A DNA stretch of 20,868 nt from an uncultured Bifidobacterium sp. (GTDB lineage: Bacteria; Actinomycetota; Actinomycetes; Actinomycetales; Bifidobacteriaceae), in assembly GCF_959020145.1 (NCBI RefSeq), contig NZ_CAUEQY010000020.1, positions 1-20,868 on the forward strand, in the 5' to 3' direction. Every line of letters begins with the position of its first letter. Position 1 is the stretch's first letter. Both the position numbers and the translations under genes were made by a program. Shown piece by piece: positions 20,795 to 20,868 of this stretch. The notes under the pieces are model-generated. The model was not told where the DNA came from and did no database searches. It was given only the letters and a program-made list of their open reading frames with translations.

Positions 20795-20868
20795 ATGGCA
20801 ACGCATGCGGTCACTTCGCAGGATTTCAATCAGGTCGTCGAATCCAACGATCTGGTATTCGTGGATTT
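20795..20868 (+). CDS. trxA: Thioredoxin, N-terminal part cut by the window end
   Basis: The first 24 residues, MATHAVTSQDFNQVVESNDL then VFVDF, match the beta1-alpha1-beta2 start of bacterial thioredoxin, the disulfide reductant of the cytoplasm. The CGPC active site would lie just beyond the window. AAGGAG at 20784-20789, 5 nt before the ATG, is a strong Shine-Dalgarno sequence. The call depends on a short match but the VFVDF strand followed by the expected W is characteristic. Confidence 0.82.
   Translation, partial: MATHAVTSQDFNQVVESNDLVFVD

Noticed and set aside
1..20868. CRISPR array, tRNA or rRNA gene, insertion sequence or prophage
   Set aside because: I found no regularly spaced direct repeats, tRNA cloverleaf, transposase or phage genes.

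Overview
The window looks like core chromosome of a Bifidobacterium. GC content is high (about 58-60 % by eye) and genes are tightly packed. The proteins are of actinobacterial type: a lipoate ligase with swapped domain order, a DUF4916 protein, a Crp/Fnr regulator and an oligopeptidase B. A Leloir galactose operon sits next to an ACT-domain protein starting MNKAIITVVGQDT. The genus call rests on recalled family resemblance, not on a database search.

Layout. Position 1-39 holds the start of an ACT-domain protein on the minus strand. Positions 256-694 hold the C-terminal remnant of an MFS exporter between two strong hairpin terminators. Positions 711-4076 hold a minus-strand operon: DeoR-type regulator, galT, galK. 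A divergent regulatory region (4077-4242) carries GAAC-box repeats and separates this operon from a plus-strand dihydroorotate-dehydrogenase-like gene (4243-5391), which ends in a bidirectional terminator. From there to 20604 nearly everything is on the minus strand. In increasing coordinate the genes are an Old Yellow Enzyme family oxidoreductase, a class A penicillin-binding protein, a Crp/Fnr regulator, lipoate-protein ligase, a TM2-domain membrane protein, leuB, oligopeptidase B, an App1-like phosphatase, gcvH, a NudC-type NAD(+) diphosphatase, an alpha/beta hydrolase and a DUF4916 protein. A thioredoxin gene begins on the plus strand at 20795 and runs off the window.

How the genes fit together. 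GalT and GalK are the central Leloir steps for galactose; the DeoR-type protein is the obvious candidate regulator, with likely operators in its own promoter. LplA and GcvH form an enzyme/substrate pair (lipoate attachment to the H protein), although no other glycine-cleavage gene is present here. The rest is housekeeping: leucine synthesis, peptidoglycan synthesis, peptide turnover and nucleotide clean-up.

No phage, insertion sequence, CRISPR array, rRNA or tRNA gene was found. I did not find an unmistakable new multi-gene system. The most interesting signals are: (i) a recurring arrangement in which a -10 box ends 6-8 nt before the ATG, with no Shine-Dalgarno sequence, suggesting leaderless mRNAs for about eight genes; (ii) GAAC-box operators of the gal regulator; (iii) tandem TCAGGG repeats at 11-13 bp spacing upstream of two membrane or lipid-related genes; (iv) key-residue changes in the DHODH-like, OYE-like and GalT proteins; and (v) an apparently orphan GcvH with its ligase.
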